Assembly: GCF_021800405.1 (NCBI RefSeq)
Contig: NZ_CP084550.1
Coordinates: 1,922,001-1,986,000 of the forward strand
DNA length: 64,000 nt
Direction of reading: 5' to 3'
From: Arthrobacter sp. FW306-07-I
Lineage (GTDB): Bacteria; Actinomycetota; Actinomycetes; Actinomycetales; Micrococcaceae
Part shown: piece by piece, positions 9,539 to 19,081 of the stretch
How positions within the stretch are numbered: position 1 is the first letter of the stretch
How the letters are laid out: each line of letters begins with the position of its first letter
Translations under genes and position numbers: made by a program
The notes under the pieces: model-generated
What the model was told of the DNA's origin: nothing
Databases searched by the model: none
What the model saw: only the letters and a program-made list of their open reading frames with translations

Positions 9539-10602
9539 TGACCACTGTGAACGAAAAAAAGTCTGCTCCCACGATCCGGGCAGTGGCTGTGGAAGCTGGG
9601 GTGTCGGTTGCCACTGTCTCTGCCGTGATCAACCAGACCCGCTTTGTCAGTGCTGAGACTGCCCGCCGGGTAAACGAGGCGGTCCAACGCAGCGGTTACC
9701 GGCCGAACCGGCTTGCCCGCGGCCTGAGCAAACGCCAGACAAAAACCATCGGAATCGTCATGCCGACAGTCCTGAGCCCCATTGCGCCGCTGCTACTCAA
9801 GTCGGCTGCAGATGTTTTGCACGAGCACGGCTTCGCCGTCTTGTTCTCAAATACTGAAATGCAGGTGACCTGGGAGGAACAGGCCATCGAGTTGATGTTC
9901 GATTCCCAGGTTGACGGTCTTTTGGTGGTGCCTGCCGGTGAGACGTTGGACTCGCTCAAGCTCTTTGCCGATGCTGGGAAGCCGGTCGTCCTGCTTCTTC
10001 ATGGCCTTAAGGGGGCAAGTGGATGTGACGTCATACGGTCCGGGAACTTCAAAGGATGCTTGGATGCTGTAAATCATCTGGTGGCCCAGGGCGCTCAGCG
10101 CATCGCGGTTCTCGCCCTTCCCTTGGTTAGCGAATCGGAAAAGGACCGCATGGATGGATTCCGTACCGGGATACTTGCGGCGGGCCGGACGCTTGAGCCC
10201 GAACTAATCCGGGTAGGCGCTCCTAGTGAAAGCGGCGACAGCGAGCAGCACGGCTACCAGGAAACGCTGAAGCTCATGAATCTGCAGAATCCACCCGACG
10301 CCATCTTCGCGATGAACCAATACATGGCAATCGGCGCCCTCTCAGCCCTAAAGGAGCTCAACCGCCGAATACCCACGGACGTGGCGCTGGTCGGCTATGA
10401 CGATTTGATCTGGACAAAAAACCTTGAGCCGCCCATGTCCGTAGTCGCCCAGCAAGTTGAGCAGATAGGACATATGGGCGCGATGCGTCTTATAGGCCGG
10501 CTATCTAACACCGACAGTTGGGGAGCTGGCGAGACTGTCACCGTGGACACCCGGCTCATCGTCAGGGCCTCCAGTTGCCGCAGTCAGGGGGCCAACGACT
10601 GA
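9535..10602 (+). CDS. LacI-family transcriptional regulator
   Basis: 355 residues and apparently intact. The N-terminal helix-turn-helix (TIRAVAVEAGVSVATVS) with hinge PNRLARGLSKRQ is followed by a periplasmic-binding-protein-like effector domain (DGLLVVPAGE, GYDDLIWTKNLEPPMSVV). It probably represses the surrounding sugar-acid cluster in the absence of its ligand. ATGATGA at 9535-9540 overlaps the permease stop, so translation was coupled to the permease. The first ATG (9535) is used here; 9538 is equivalent. Confidence 0.9.
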   Translation: MMTTVNEKKSAPTIRAVAVEAGVSVATVSAVINQTRFVSAETARRVNEAVQRSGYRPNRLARGLSKRQTKTIGIVMPTVLSPIAPLLLKSAADVLHEHGFAVLFSNTEMQVTWEEQAIELMFDSQVDGLLVVPAGETLDSLKLFADAGKPVVLLLHGLKGASGCDVIRSGNFKGCLDAVNHLVAQGAQRIAVLALPLVSESEKDRMDGFRTGILAAGRTLEPELIRVGAPSESGDSEQHGYQETLKLMNLQNPPDAIFAMNQYMAIGALSALKELNRRIPTDVALVGYDDLIWTKNLEPPMSVVAQQVEQIGHMGAMRLIGRLSNTDSWGAGETVTVDTRLIVRASSCRSQGAND

Positions 10603-10661
10603 ACGACCCTTCTGCTTCACCTTTCCCTGATAGCGCAAGCGACTGATACGGAGAATATCCG

Positions 10662-11421
10662 ATGGCACATCTTCTTACTAACAAAAACGTCCTGATCACT
10701 GGCGGGGGAGTCGGTATCGGACGGGAGGTTTCCCTCGAGCTTGCCCGTGCCGGCGCCCGGGTGGCTATCACGTACCTCACTCACCGTCCGGATGAGGAGC
10801 TTGAGCAGGAGATCAAGGAGGCGTCCGGCCAGGAACTCACGGCCGTCCATCTCGACGTCACTTCCGAAGCCGATGTTCGGAAAGCCTTGAGCGACATCGC
10901 GAATTCGCTGGGTAGCATCGACGTGCGCGTCAACAATGCGGGCGGTCTCATTCAGAGGGCCTCCATCGAAGAGATGGACTTTTCACTGTGGAACAAAGTC
11001 ATGGCCGTCAATCTCGACAGCACGTTTCTCGTAACCCACTATGTCCTGCCTTACATGAAGACACGCTGGGGCAGGATCATCAACATCGCTTCCTTGGCCG
11101 GTCACAACGGGGGCCATCCCGGCGCGGTGGCTTACGGCACGTCAAAGGCTGCGATCTTCGGTTTCACCAGAGGCCTCTCCAAGGAAGTCGCCCCCCGGGG
11201 AATCACAGTCAATGCCGTGGCACCAGGCTTCATCGAGGCCACACTTCCATGACACCTTCACATCACCGGAATCCAAGTCGGCGACTATTGAGTCCATCCC
11301 CGTGGGTCGCGCCGGAAACCCCGCAGATGTTGCCGCCACCGTCGCCTGGCTCGCTTCTCCCCAAGCATCATTCGTTACCGGGACCACGATCAATGTCAAT
11401 GGAGGTCAGTATTTTGCGTAG
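10662..11421 (+). pseudogene. Short-chain dehydrogenase/reductase, frameshifted near its end
   Basis: The first frame gives a classical SDR: GGGVGIGR cofactor loop, VNNAGG, and the YGTSK active-site Tyr/Lys, up to VAPGFIEAT. The remaining FHDTFTSPES, PVGRAGNPADVAATVAWLAS and TTINVNGGQYF lie in the next frame, ending at 11421. A loss of two bases (or gain of one) at about 11240-11246 explains this. The repaired product would be about 252 residues, similar to glucose/fucose-type dehydrogenases. It follows lacI and precedes the mutarotase, suggesting sugar oxidation. Confidence 0.8.
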
Positions 11422-11460
11422 CGCCGGACAGCCCCGAGCGAGTGTAGAGATGACAAGGGG

Positions 11461-11886
11461 ATGATCACATCCACACTTACGCACCCGGACATGATTGCAG
11501 CTCTCGCCGCTGCTGGGCACGGTTCCACGGTGCTCCTGACTGACGGTCATTATCCTGCCAAGACAGCAGTAGGTGTCCATGCCCAGACTGTCCATTTGAA
11601 CCTTACATCTGGCACTCCTGCAGTTCCGGAGGTCCTCAAGGTTGTGCTTGACACGATTCCAGTGGAGCAGGCCACGCTGATAAGTCCCAGTGCGGATGCC
11701 TCACCCTCAGCGGTCCAAAGCGAAATCCTGCAGCTTCTACCCGAAAACATTCCCGTCACCCACGTGGGCAGACACGACTTTTACGCACTTGCCCGCAATC
11801 ACGACCTGGCCCTCTGTGTGGTGACCGGTGACAACCGCAGATTTGCAAACGTACTGCTCACTGTTGGCGTCCTCGGCCGGAGCTAA
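11461..11886 (+). CDS. RbsD/FucU-family sugar mutarotase
   Basis: 141 residues with the family features: AALAAAGHGSTVLLTDGHYPA near the start is split here as GHGSTVLLTDGHYPA, then HVGRHDFYALARN and VVTGDNRRFANVLLTVGV at the end. It interconverts anomers of a free sugar (L-fucose or D-ribose type) before the dehydrogenase step. It lies 40 bp after the SDR on the same strand with AAGGGG just before the ATG. Intact, unlike most of its cluster. Confidence 0.88.
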   Translation: MITSTLTHPDMIAALAAAGHGSTVLLTDGHYPAKTAVGVHAQTVHLNLTSGTPAVPEVLKVVLDTIPVEQATLISPSADASPSAVQSEILQLLPENIPVTHVGRHDFYALARNHDLALCVVTGDNRRFANVLLTVGVLGRS

Positions 11887-12116
11887 GCTGTATTACGAGA
11901 TGCCTTCGCGGCCGAGGCATTTTGGCTTGAGGGATTGTGCGATTTCGGTAGGTGCCTGCGCATTACTGCTGGACAGCGGCTTCGGGACTGCATACATTCG
12001 ATATGATGCTGATCACGTATGTGAAGGTGTCCTCCTCGGGCTCCATGCAGGTCTTGAGGAGACCGCTGTAGCCTGACGGCGGGCGAACGCATGCAGCGGA
12101 AGAGAGCTCCCCGTCA

Positions 12117-12542
12117 TGGATGCCTCACATTTCACAGCGTTTCTTGAAGAGGCCGCCGTTCCTAAATTTGATAGTTATTCCCACCTGTCCGCCAGCTGCC
12201 TTTACGGGCTGTAAGTCCACTGGTGCAGACTCACAGGCCTTCGGGCGAAGCCGGACTTTACGTCGCTGCTGTTGCCAGCACCTGAACGGAACCAGAGCAG
12301 CCCAACTGGTGTGCTTGTTTGGTCCCCACAACATCCACTGCGGCGAACCCGTCCAGAAGGCGGTTTCGAGCTCCACCGACTCGGCGGACCAACATGTAGT
12401 GATCGAGCAAGGAGGGTTTGGACACGTCTACCTGACCGCCCGTGTCCTACACTGCTTCCCGCGGTTTCCAAATGGAGCTGCCGGACTAGGCCTGCGGCCT
12501 GCAGTGACGCGATTTGCCAGCACACCTTTCCCTTGGGGGTGA
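12117..12542 (+). pseudogene. Degraded small conserved protein (low certainty)
   Basis: From the ATG at 12117, 32 codons read MDASHFTAFLEEAAVPKF and on to SCLYGL before a TAA; the frame then continues VHWCRLTGLRAKPDF. The LYGL-stop-VHWC context looks like a Tyr codon turned into TAA in a small helical protein. Further downstream the similarity is lost. The surrounding 11887-12645 shows no other convincing gene. Confidence 0.3.
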
Positions 12543-12645
12543 GTTGGCAGCATGAATAATAGCTCCAGCAGTGGCGGCGACAACCAGGAATACGACGATG
12601 GCCGCCCGGCTCCCGCTACGCGGCGGCAGTATCGAGGTTACCGTT

Positions 12646-12846
12646 ATGGACGATCCCCGCATGGCTGCACTGAAGATGCTGCAGCGAAACGAGACTACCG
12701 TTGACGAGCTTTGGTTGTGGTACTGGGCGAACGGCGGTACTGCCGAGCCTTTGGTTTTCGACGCTTACTTATATGGGCTGCAGGAGCCGGACGATTATGA
12801 CGACATTATCCGCGGCTGGGTGATCGAAGTACTCACTGCTCGTTAA
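12646..12846 (+). CDS. Small acidic protein, paralogue of the 47155 gene
   Basis: 66 residues from the ATG at 12646 (GAGG 8 nt upstream). The core TVDELWLWYWANGG followed by FDAYLYGL and a C-terminal WVIEVLT aligns with TGELWLRYIGLGG, DEWLRGL and MTIDEI in the 86-residue protein at 47155. Two diverged copies in one window argue that both are real. Function unknown; no membrane segment. Confidence 0.55.
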   Translation: MDDPRMAALKMLQRNETTVDELWLWYWANGGTAEPLVFDAYLYGLQEPDDYDDIIRGWVIEVLTAR

Positions 12847-13069
12847 GACATCTCTCCTGGTCCCGACCGCTGCATGCGTGGCTCGTGGGTAAGCATCTGG
12901 GATGACGAGGCGGCCTGCGAGCTGGCGAGGTCTGCATATCGGGTGTGCGTATGCAGACCGCCTTCTGAGGAGCGACCGGTTTTTGAGGCCGTCCTTGTTG
13001 CCCAGTGGAAGCAGGTTCCGCCCGGTGTGTCATTACAGGTAGGGGAATACGCAGGCTCTGGTGCTCGTG

Positions 13070-14560
13070 TTAGATCCCTGCGGCGTTGGCGTAGAACTGT
13101 TGGTCTTCCCGCCAGCCACCCATGCCCATTCCGATGTCCTTGACCTCGGTGACGAATTCGATGCCCTGGACCCATTTGATCATTTTGAAGCCGAGTTGGG
13201 TCTCAAGCCTGAGCCTCAGTGGGGCCCCGTGTTCGATGGGCAGTGGTGCGCCGTTCATTTCGAGGGCGAGGAGAGCTTGAGGTTGCCAGGCGAGGTAGAT
13301 GGGGATGGTTGTGTAGTAGAAACCGTACCGCCCTTCTCCTTCGGTCAGGCCTTTGTCGTCCATGCCGTAGAAAACCACGTACTTGGCTTCCGGGTGCGGT
13401 TTGACCAGTTGCATGACGTCGGAGAGGGGAATTCCTGCCCATTCGGCAATGGCGGTCCAGCCTTGGATGCAGTTGTGCTTGGTAATCTGCCGTTGCTCGC
13501 CGAGATCACGCAGTTCCGGCAGCGAGAACCTCATTGGTTCAGCAACCAGGCCGCCGACGGTCAGGCGGTAGTCACGGAAGCCGTTCGCTGCCATCTGCTC
13601 ATAGGCCTTCGTGGGCGGCGGATAACCGTTGACGCGGAAATAGGGAGAAATCTTGCTTCGGGAGAAATGCTGACGAGAAGTGCTGGCCCGGGATATGACC
13701 CGCTCAAATGGATTCACCAACCGGCCCAGTATCCGTTGGGTACGGCGACGGTAACGAAGGGAGAACCAGGTGATGACGACGTGGAGCATTACGATTGCCA
13801 GGAGCCCGGCGAGTCCGATGCCAGTGGCAAGTCGGCGGTCCCCGTTGGGGTTCCCGAGAACGATGGCAGCGAATTCTTGCGGAAGGCCGTGGATGACGAC
13901 CAAGAACACGTGTACGACGGTGAACGCCGCGAACGCGCACATGATCAGGAAGTGCAGGCTGCGTGCTCCTTGCTTGCCGCCGAACAGCTTTCCGTAGCGG
14001 GGGAAGCGGGCAAGCACTGAAGGTGACATAGCTGCACCGGTTAGAATCTGCAGTGGAGCCATTATGAAGATCACCACGAAGTAGGCCAGTTTTTGCGCCG
14101 GTTCGAAGGGTTCGCCTGGGATCTTGGCCGGCAACTCAAATTGCAGATAGGTGCCGACTGCCTTCAGCGAACCGGGGATGATCGACCAATGGGTGGGAAC
14201 GATGTATTGCCAATAGCCCGTGACGAACATGGTGACGACATACACGACGCCGGTGAGTATCCAGAACTGGACGGTCATGAAGTGCCAGTGGCGGCCCAGG
14301 CCGAGGTTTTTTCTGCCCGGTAGGGCAACCACCGGTGACCAGGACTCCTCCTCGTCCAGAGACGACCATGGTTTACGCGAGTCGGGCCCGAAATTCTTCT
14401 TCGACAACCGCAGCCATTGACGTCCTGGCGGGCAGTCATCATGCCAGTACAACTTGGGGAAGGCTGAGAGTACCTCTATGCCGGACCGGAAGAGCATCAG
14501 CATCAGGGCAAGGTTCAGGAAATGGGTTATCACCACCCACGCGGGAAAAAATTCAGGCAT
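13070..14560 (-). CDS. Molybdopterin oxidoreductase fused to b-type membrane domain
   Basis: 496 residues. The N-terminal ~290 form a cytochrome-b561-like integral membrane module with helices near 8-28, 95-115, 165-185, 205-228 and 250-270 and several His that could bind haem. The C-terminal ~200 are a sulfite-oxidase-fold molybdenum-cofactor domain with the ligand Cys in KHNCIQGW and MDDKGLTEGEGRYGF. Such fusions occur in actinobacteria; the substrate is unknown. It would couple extracytoplasmic oxidation or reduction to the quinone pool. No maturation genes are adjacent. Confidence 0.85.
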   Translation of the reverse strand: MPEFFPAWVVITHFLNLALMLMLFRSGIEVLSAFPKLYWHDDCPPGRQWLRLSKKNFGPDSRKPWSSLDEEESWSPVVALPGRKNLGLGRHWHFMTVQFWILTGVVYVVTMFVTGYWQYIVPTHWSIIPGSLKAVGTYLQFELPAKIPGEPFEPAQKLAYFVVIFIMAPLQILTGAAMSPSVLARFPRYGKLFGGKQGARSLHFLIMCAFAAFTVVHVFLVVIHGLPQEFAAIVLGNPNGDRRLATGIGLAGLLAIVMLHVVITWFSLRYRRRTQRILGRLVNPFERVISRASTSRQHFSRSKISPYFRVNGYPPPTKAYEQMAANGFRDYRLTVGGLVAEPMRFSLPELRDLGEQRQITKHNCIQGWTAIAEWAGIPLSDVMQLVKPHPEAKYVVFYGMDDKGLTEGEGRYGFYYTTIPIYLAWQPQALLALEMNGAPLPIEHGAPLRLRLETQLGFKMIKWVQGIEFVTEVKDIGMGMGGWREDQQFYANAAGI

Positions 14561-14684
14561 ACGTCCTCCTCAATACTTGGCGATGACGATTGGACGCCTC
14601 GCTGCTACGAACAAATGTGTGTGGAACGCCTGGCCGCCTCCGCTCTACTGGCGGGAAAGAACGGCTCGGCGCAGACTGTTGGGT

Positions 14685-15065
14685 ATGGCCAGTTACGGAA
14701 CCGACACCGTCCAACATGAACTCGCCCACTTGCGCGCCGCACTTCTGGGCGGCCGCGGCCCCGGCGCGCCCGACAGCGAAATCAGCCGCCACACTAGGGA
14801 CCGCAAGTGGCTCGGGAAACTCCCAACCCCGATAGCACTGGAATCTGTGGCGGACCAAGCACAACGTGCACGAGCCGGGACGTCGTTCCGTTCATCGAGC
14901 AGCCCGGCACGCTGGGGCGGAATTACCATCGTTATTGTTCTGGCCGGCGGTGTGGCTCTTCTGGCGACCTGGTTGCTTCGAAAAATACGCAGTGTCAGGT
15001 GGCCCGGGCCCGGGGAGGCGCCGGAGCAGTCCAGACTGAGTCTCTGGACAAAAAGCCGATGGTGA
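14685..15065 (+). CDS. Possible single-pass membrane protein
   Basis: 126 residues from the ATG at 14685. A polar N-terminal half precedes one clear transmembrane helix (GGITIVIVLAGGVALLATWL) and a basic tail. Codon third positions are GC-rich, as in real genes here, but there is no obvious ribosome-binding site and I recognise no family. It lies between two minus-strand genes. Confidence 0.4.
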   Translation: MASYGTDTVQHELAHLRAALLGGRGPGAPDSEISRHTRDRKWLGKLPTPIALESVADQAQRARAGTSFRSSSSPARWGGITIVIVLAGGVALLATWLLRKIRSVRWPGPGEAPEQSRLSLWTKSRW

Positions 15066-15080
15066 CGCGCCCATAAGATG

Positions 15081-15371
15081 TCACCCGTGGGTTTTTTCTT
15101 CTTTGGCCAGTTTGTCGATCTTGTCCAGCTTGAGGTAGCGGAACTGGCGGATGAGGCGCAGCGTTGGCTTAAGGGCGAAGCAGATGGACCCGACGAGGAA
15201 GCACCATAGCGCCGGGACCTTGGCTTCGGGAGAAAAGAACAGGACGCTTCCGATGATGAAAAGGCCGGCAGCGGTGAAATCGACCACTGTGTAGATGACT
15301 TCGATGCTGGCGTACACCTGTTCGTGAGCGGAGGATCTCTGGCTGCCCCGGGCATCGAACAAGCGGTGCAT
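15081..15371 (-). CDS. YrhK-like small membrane protein
   Basis: 96 residues from the ATG at 15371, which has GAGGA at proper distance. Two membrane helices, IEVIYTVVDFTAAGLFIIGS and a second around WCFLVGSICFAL, followed by RPTLRLIRQFRYL-like text (here KPTLRLIRQF), match the YrhK domain. Function unknown. It follows the sugar porter on the same strand, so it may be the distal gene of that unit. Confidence 0.6.
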   Translation of the reverse strand: MHRLFDARGSQRSSAHEQVYASIEVIYTVVDFTAAGLFIIGSVLFFSPEAKVPALWCFLVGSICFALKPTLRLIRQFRYLKLDKIDKLAKEEKTHG

Positions 15372-15483
15372 TCCGTCCTCTTTCTGCTGCGGTTTCTGCA
15401 TTGGCTGGTTGGGGAAATCAGGGGCGGGTCCGCCGCAAAAATCGACACACACGTTCCGGCGGACGTCACCGGGGGAGCGGGGG

Positions 15484-16872
15484 TTAGTCTCTGTTGGAGT
15501 CCTTCGTGATCAGGTCGGACTGGATGTTCTCGAGAGAACGGTCCTTTGTCTCCGGAACCTTTTTCAGGAAAAACAGGAACGCCAGGATGCCAAGACCGGC
15601 GTAGAGGTAGAACGTGCCTTGGCGGGTGATCATCTGACCGAGGCTCAGGAACGTGGCGGCAACCAGGAAGTTTGCGCCCCAGTTGACCAGGGTGGCCACG
15701 GACATGGCCTTGCTGCGGATCCCCGTCGGGTAAATTTCGGAGATCATCAACCAGAAGACCGGGCCCAGGCCGATCGCGAATGAAGCGATGTAAAGCAGCA
15801 GACCCACCAGGGCAAGGTAGCTTGCGTGCTGTTGGAGGGCGCCGGAGCTGAAGTAGACGGCGAGCAATACTAAGGACAGCGTAAGCCCCACTGTTCCGGT
15901 GAGCAGGAGTTTGCGCCTGCCCAGCCGGTCGATCAGAAGTACTGCGATGACAGTGAATACCAGATTGGTCAGCCCGACGAACAGGGTCTGTGTGATGGAG
16001 GTGCTCTTGGTCAGGCCAGTGTCGGAGAGGATTGTCGGGGCGTAGTAGATCACCGTGTTGATGCCCACGAATTGCTGGAAAACGGCCAAACCTAAACCGA
16101 TCCACAACAGCGGACGTATCTCGGGCCTAAGAAGATCCCGGACCTTCGCTGCGGATTCGGCGTCGTTGGCCTTTTTTATGTCCTGGATTTCCTGTCCCAC
16201 CCGCGCGCCGTTAACGCCTTCGCGCAGGCGCTCGAGCACCTTGTGCGCCTCCTCGCCGCGGCCCTGTTGCACTAGCCAGCGAGGGGTGTGTGGGACGGTC
16301 AGCATGCCGATGGCCAGCACCGCGCCGGGGATGACACCGAAGCCCAGCATCCAGCGCCAATTGTTAGTGAAGCCTTGGAACAGGAAGTTCACTATATAGG
16401 CCAGCAGGATGCCTGCGGTGACGGCGAGTTGGTTAAAGGAAACGAGCCCGCCCCGGACGCGTGGCGGACTTACTTCGGAAATGTATAACGGGGCTACAAA
16501 GGAGGCCGTGCCGACCGATACCCCCAGCAGGAACCTGAAGCCGATCAGCATGGGAACGCTAATCGAAAGGGCACAGCCCAGAGCGCCGACGACATAAATG
16601 GATCCTGAGATCACCTTGGTCCATTTCCGGCTGATCTTGTCCGCGAGGTACCCGGAGATCAGGGCACCAAGCATCGCTCCAAGCAACAGGGAGGACACGA
16701 TCCATTCCTGGGCGGCTGCACTCGCGTTCAGGTCACTCTTGATGAACAGCAGCGCGCCTGAAATTACGCCTGTGTCGTAGCCGAACAGCAAACCACCCAC
16801 CGCCGCGATAACCGAGGCACGCAGCAGCAGGCCGTTGCCGCTCCGGCGCATCTCGCCTACAAACCCAGCCAT
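15484..16872 (-). CDS. Sugar porter family MFS transporter
   Basis: 462 residues, 12 transmembrane helices, with all sugar-porter marks: FGYDTGVISGALL in helix 1, DRLGRRKLLL between helices 8 and 9, and PETKDRSLE after helix 12. It is a proton-coupled importer of a hexose, pentose or polyol. The YrhK-like gene follows. An operator-like palindrome at 17057-17070 lies 185 bp upstream of the start, suggesting shared control with the GH15 gene on the other strand. Confidence 0.9.
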   Translation of the reverse strand: MAGFVGEMRRSGNGLLLRASVIAAVGGLLFGYDTGVISGALLFIKSDLNASAAAQEWIVSSLLLGAMLGALISGYLADKISRKWTKVISGSIYVVGALGCALSISVPMLIGFRFLLGVSVGTASFVAPLYISEVSPPRVRGGLVSFNQLAVTAGILLAYIVNFLFQGFTNNWRWMLGFGVIPGAVLAIGMLTVPHTPRWLVQQGRGEEAHKVLERLREGVNGARVGQEIQDIKKANDAESAAKVRDLLRPEIRPLLWIGLGLAVFQQFVGINTVIYYAPTILSDTGLTKSTSITQTLFVGLTNLVFTVIAVLLIDRLGRRKLLLTGTVGLTLSLVLLAVYFSSGALQQHASYLALVGLLLYIASFAIGLGPVFWLMISEIYPTGIRSKAMSVATLVNWGANFLVAATFLSLGQMITRQGTFYLYAGLGILAFLFFLKKVPETKDRSLENIQSDLITKDSNRD

Positions 16873-17056
16873 CGCCAGTCCCTCCCTTTAATCTTGTCTT
16901 TTTCTCTTGACGCCTGATCAATGGAAAGTGGGCCTTGCTGGGGCGTTCCCGCCGGGTAGGTCGGCTGCCGTGCAGTGGATTCCCCGATTCTGGCTCTCCA
17001 GTTTCCTGTCAGGACGGTAACAGCAGACCCCCCATGTAGTTGCCTACAACATACCA

Positions 17057-17070
17057 TTGCGTTTGCGCAA
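17057..17070. promoter_or_regulatory. TTGC palindrome, site 1 (sugar porter / GH15)
   Basis: TTGCGTTTGCGCAA, with flanking A and T extending the dyad to 6-bp arms. It is identical to the site at 47559. It lies in the divergent gap between the sugar porter and the GH15 gene. Proposed MarR-family operator. Confidence 0.65.
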
Positions 17071-17215
17071 TAGAAAGACTTGTGTGGTCCAATCGCGGCC
17101 TTTCGGATGAGGGCACCCGGAGGATACTACTAAGAACTACGCGACGGGGCAGTGAAGCTGCTGTTCTACCGGGTCGACCCCCTAGGGATCGACCAAACGA
17201 ATTTTCCATTCTCCA

Positions 17216-17229
17216 TTGCGTTGGAGCAA
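17216..17229. promoter_or_regulatory. TTGC palindrome, site 2 (GH15)
   Basis: TTGCGTTGGAGCAA ends 23 bp before the GH15 start codon at 17253, so it would overlap the promoter. Second site in the same divergent gap. Confidence 0.6.
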
Positions 17230-17252
17230 CTATTGCCTTTAGACTCGTCTCT

Positions 17253-19022
17253 ATGGCTGAGGCGTCAACCGACTTCCCCCCGCATGTTTTACGCGAGTAT
17301 GCGATGGTTGCGGACGGTGCCCGGGCGGCGTTGATAGGTCCCCGGGGAGATGTGGTGTGGATGTGCGCCCCACGCTGGCATGATGATGCAGTCTTCTCGG
17401 TGCTGTTGGGCGGGCCTGGGACTTTCGCGGTAAGTCCGACTGATTCCCGGTATGTGTGGGGCGGACAGTACGAGGACGGCACGCTGATTTGGGTGAGCAG
17501 GTGGGTAACAGCGACAGGAATCATAGAGTGCCGGGAAGCGCTGGCATATCCGGGGGATCCTACCCGCGCCGTACTGCTGCGGCGGATTTCTGCTGCCCTG
17601 GGCCCCGCGTCCGTTCGGATGATAATGGACGCACGGGCCAACTTCGGCAAGCACAAAATGACCCGACTTTCCTGCCACGACGGTGTCTGGACTGCGCGTT
17701 CGGGGAACCTGAGGGTACGTCTGGTGGGTGCGCCGGGGGCGAAGTCCGGTGACGACGGTCTTGAAGCAGTCTTTGATCTGGCGGAAGGCGAATACCACGA
17801 CCTGGTGCTGGAAATCTCCGACCACCAACTGCCCGAAGAGCCAGCGGAGCCAGGGCCCACGTGGAGCGCCACGGAGAATGCCTGGCATTCGGTGGTCCCG
17901 CGGTTCGATAACACGATATCCGCCGATGACTGCCGGCAGTCATATGCTGTTCTCCGCGGAATGACAGGGGTGGGGGGAGCGATGGTGGCGGCCTCCACCA
18001 TGGGCTTGCCGGAGCGGGCGGAGCAGAAGAGGAATTACGACTACCGCTATGCGTGGATCCGGGACCAGTGTTACGTCGGCCAGGCAGTCGCGGCCTGCAA
18101 GATGTTTCCGCTGTTGGACGACGCGGTGGGTTTTGTTGCCTCCAGATTGCTCGCGGACGGCCCGGACATGCGGCCCGCTTACACCACGGAGGGCGGCCAG
18201 GTCCCGGATGAATGGGACGTCGGGTTGCCCGGATACCCGGGTGGCGCGGGCCGGGCCGGGAACTGGGTCAATGATCAGTTCCAGTTGGACGCTTTCGGGG
18301 AGTCACTGCTGTTGTTCGCCGCCGCTGCAGAGAATGACCGGCTGGACCTTGAGCAGTGGAAGGCGGCAGAAATTTGTGCCGATGCCATTATGGCGCGGTG
18401 GCAGGAACCCGATGCGGGCATGTGGGAACTGGACAACCGCAGGTGGGCCCACTCCCGCCTCATCTGTGCTGCCGGTCTGCGGGCCATTGGACGAAACGCT
18501 CCACCGCAACAGGGCGCGAAGTGGACCTCACAGGCTGACACACTGATTACGGACGTTGCCAGCGACTGCCTGCACCCCAGCGGGCGGTGGCAACGCGCAC
18601 CGGATGATGACCGCGTGGACGCGTCCCTGCTTCTTCCGGTGATCCGTGGTGCCCTTCCCCCGGATGACCCCCGCTCCGTAGCCACCCTTAAAGCAGTACA
18701 GGACAACCTGGCCAGGGACAGGTACCTGTACCGCTTCCGCCAGGACGGACGGGCCCTGGCCAAGTCCGAGGGGGCTTTCCTGCTCTGTGGTTTTGACATG
18801 GCCATGGCCCTGCATCAAAGCGGAGAGACCACCGAAGCGATTCGGTGGTTCGAAAGAAACCGGGCTGCCTGTGGCTCTCCCGGCCTCTTCACGGAGGAGT
18901 ACGACGTCGAGCAGCGCCAGCTTCGGGGCAATTTCCCGCAGGCCTTTGTGCACGCGGCCATGCTCGAAACCTCGCGTCGGCTGGCGGATCCTCCGCCCCC
19001 GTGGCGGGGCCTGGGTTCCTGA
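17253..19022 (+). CDS. Glycoside hydrolase family 15 protein (trehalase/glucoamylase type)
   Basis: 589 residues. An N-terminal beta-sandwich (ALIGPRGDVVWMCAPRW) is followed by an (alpha/alpha)6 barrel with NYDYRYAWIRDQ and, near the end, TEEYDVEQRQLRGNFPQAF, the usual C-terminal GH15 block. Actinobacterial relatives include trehalase and glucoamylase, so it probably frees glucose from trehalose or an alpha-glucan; no signal peptide, so cytoplasmic. The ATG at 17253 fits where the fold begins, but no Shine-Dalgarno sequence is visible, so the mRNA may be leaderless. It is the first of a closely spaced run of plus-strand genes. Confidence 0.88.
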   Translation: MAEASTDFPPHVLREYAMVADGARAALIGPRGDVVWMCAPRWHDDAVFSVLLGGPGTFAVSPTDSRYVWGGQYEDGTLIWVSRWVTATGIIECREALAYPGDPTRAVLLRRISAALGPASVRMIMDARANFGKHKMTRLSCHDGVWTARSGNLRVRLVGAPGAKSGDDGLEAVFDLAEGEYHDLVLEISDHQLPEEPAEPGPTWSATENAWHSVVPRFDNTISADDCRQSYAVLRGMTGVGGAMVAASTMGLPERAEQKRNYDYRYAWIRDQCYVGQAVAACKMFPLLDDAVGFVASRLLADGPDMRPAYTTEGGQVPDEWDVGLPGYPGGAGRAGNWVNDQFQLDAFGESLLLFAAAAENDRLDLEQWKAAEICADAIMARWQEPDAGMWELDNRRWAHSRLICAAGLRAIGRNAPPQQGAKWTSQADTLITDVASDCLHPSGRWQRAPDDDRVDASLLLPVIRGALPPDDPRSVATLKAVQDNLARDRYLYRFRQDGRALAKSEGAFLLCGFDMAMALHQSGETTEAIRWFERNRAACGSPGLFTEEYDVEQRQLRGNFPQAFVHAAMLETSRRLADPPPPWRGLGS

Positions 19023-19081
19023 CAGCCACTACCACCAACCACAAGTTTGGGGAAGCAACCGAGACACGACGAGGAGCACGC

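Noticed and set aside
13061-14020. 319-codon plus-strand frame
   Set aside because: Antisense of the molybdopterin oxidoreductase; no family signature.
14693-16105. 470-codon minus-strand frame
   Set aside because: Composition is low-complexity Pro/Arg/Ser and it overlaps the sugar porter and YrhK-like genes in another frame; those have clear motifs.
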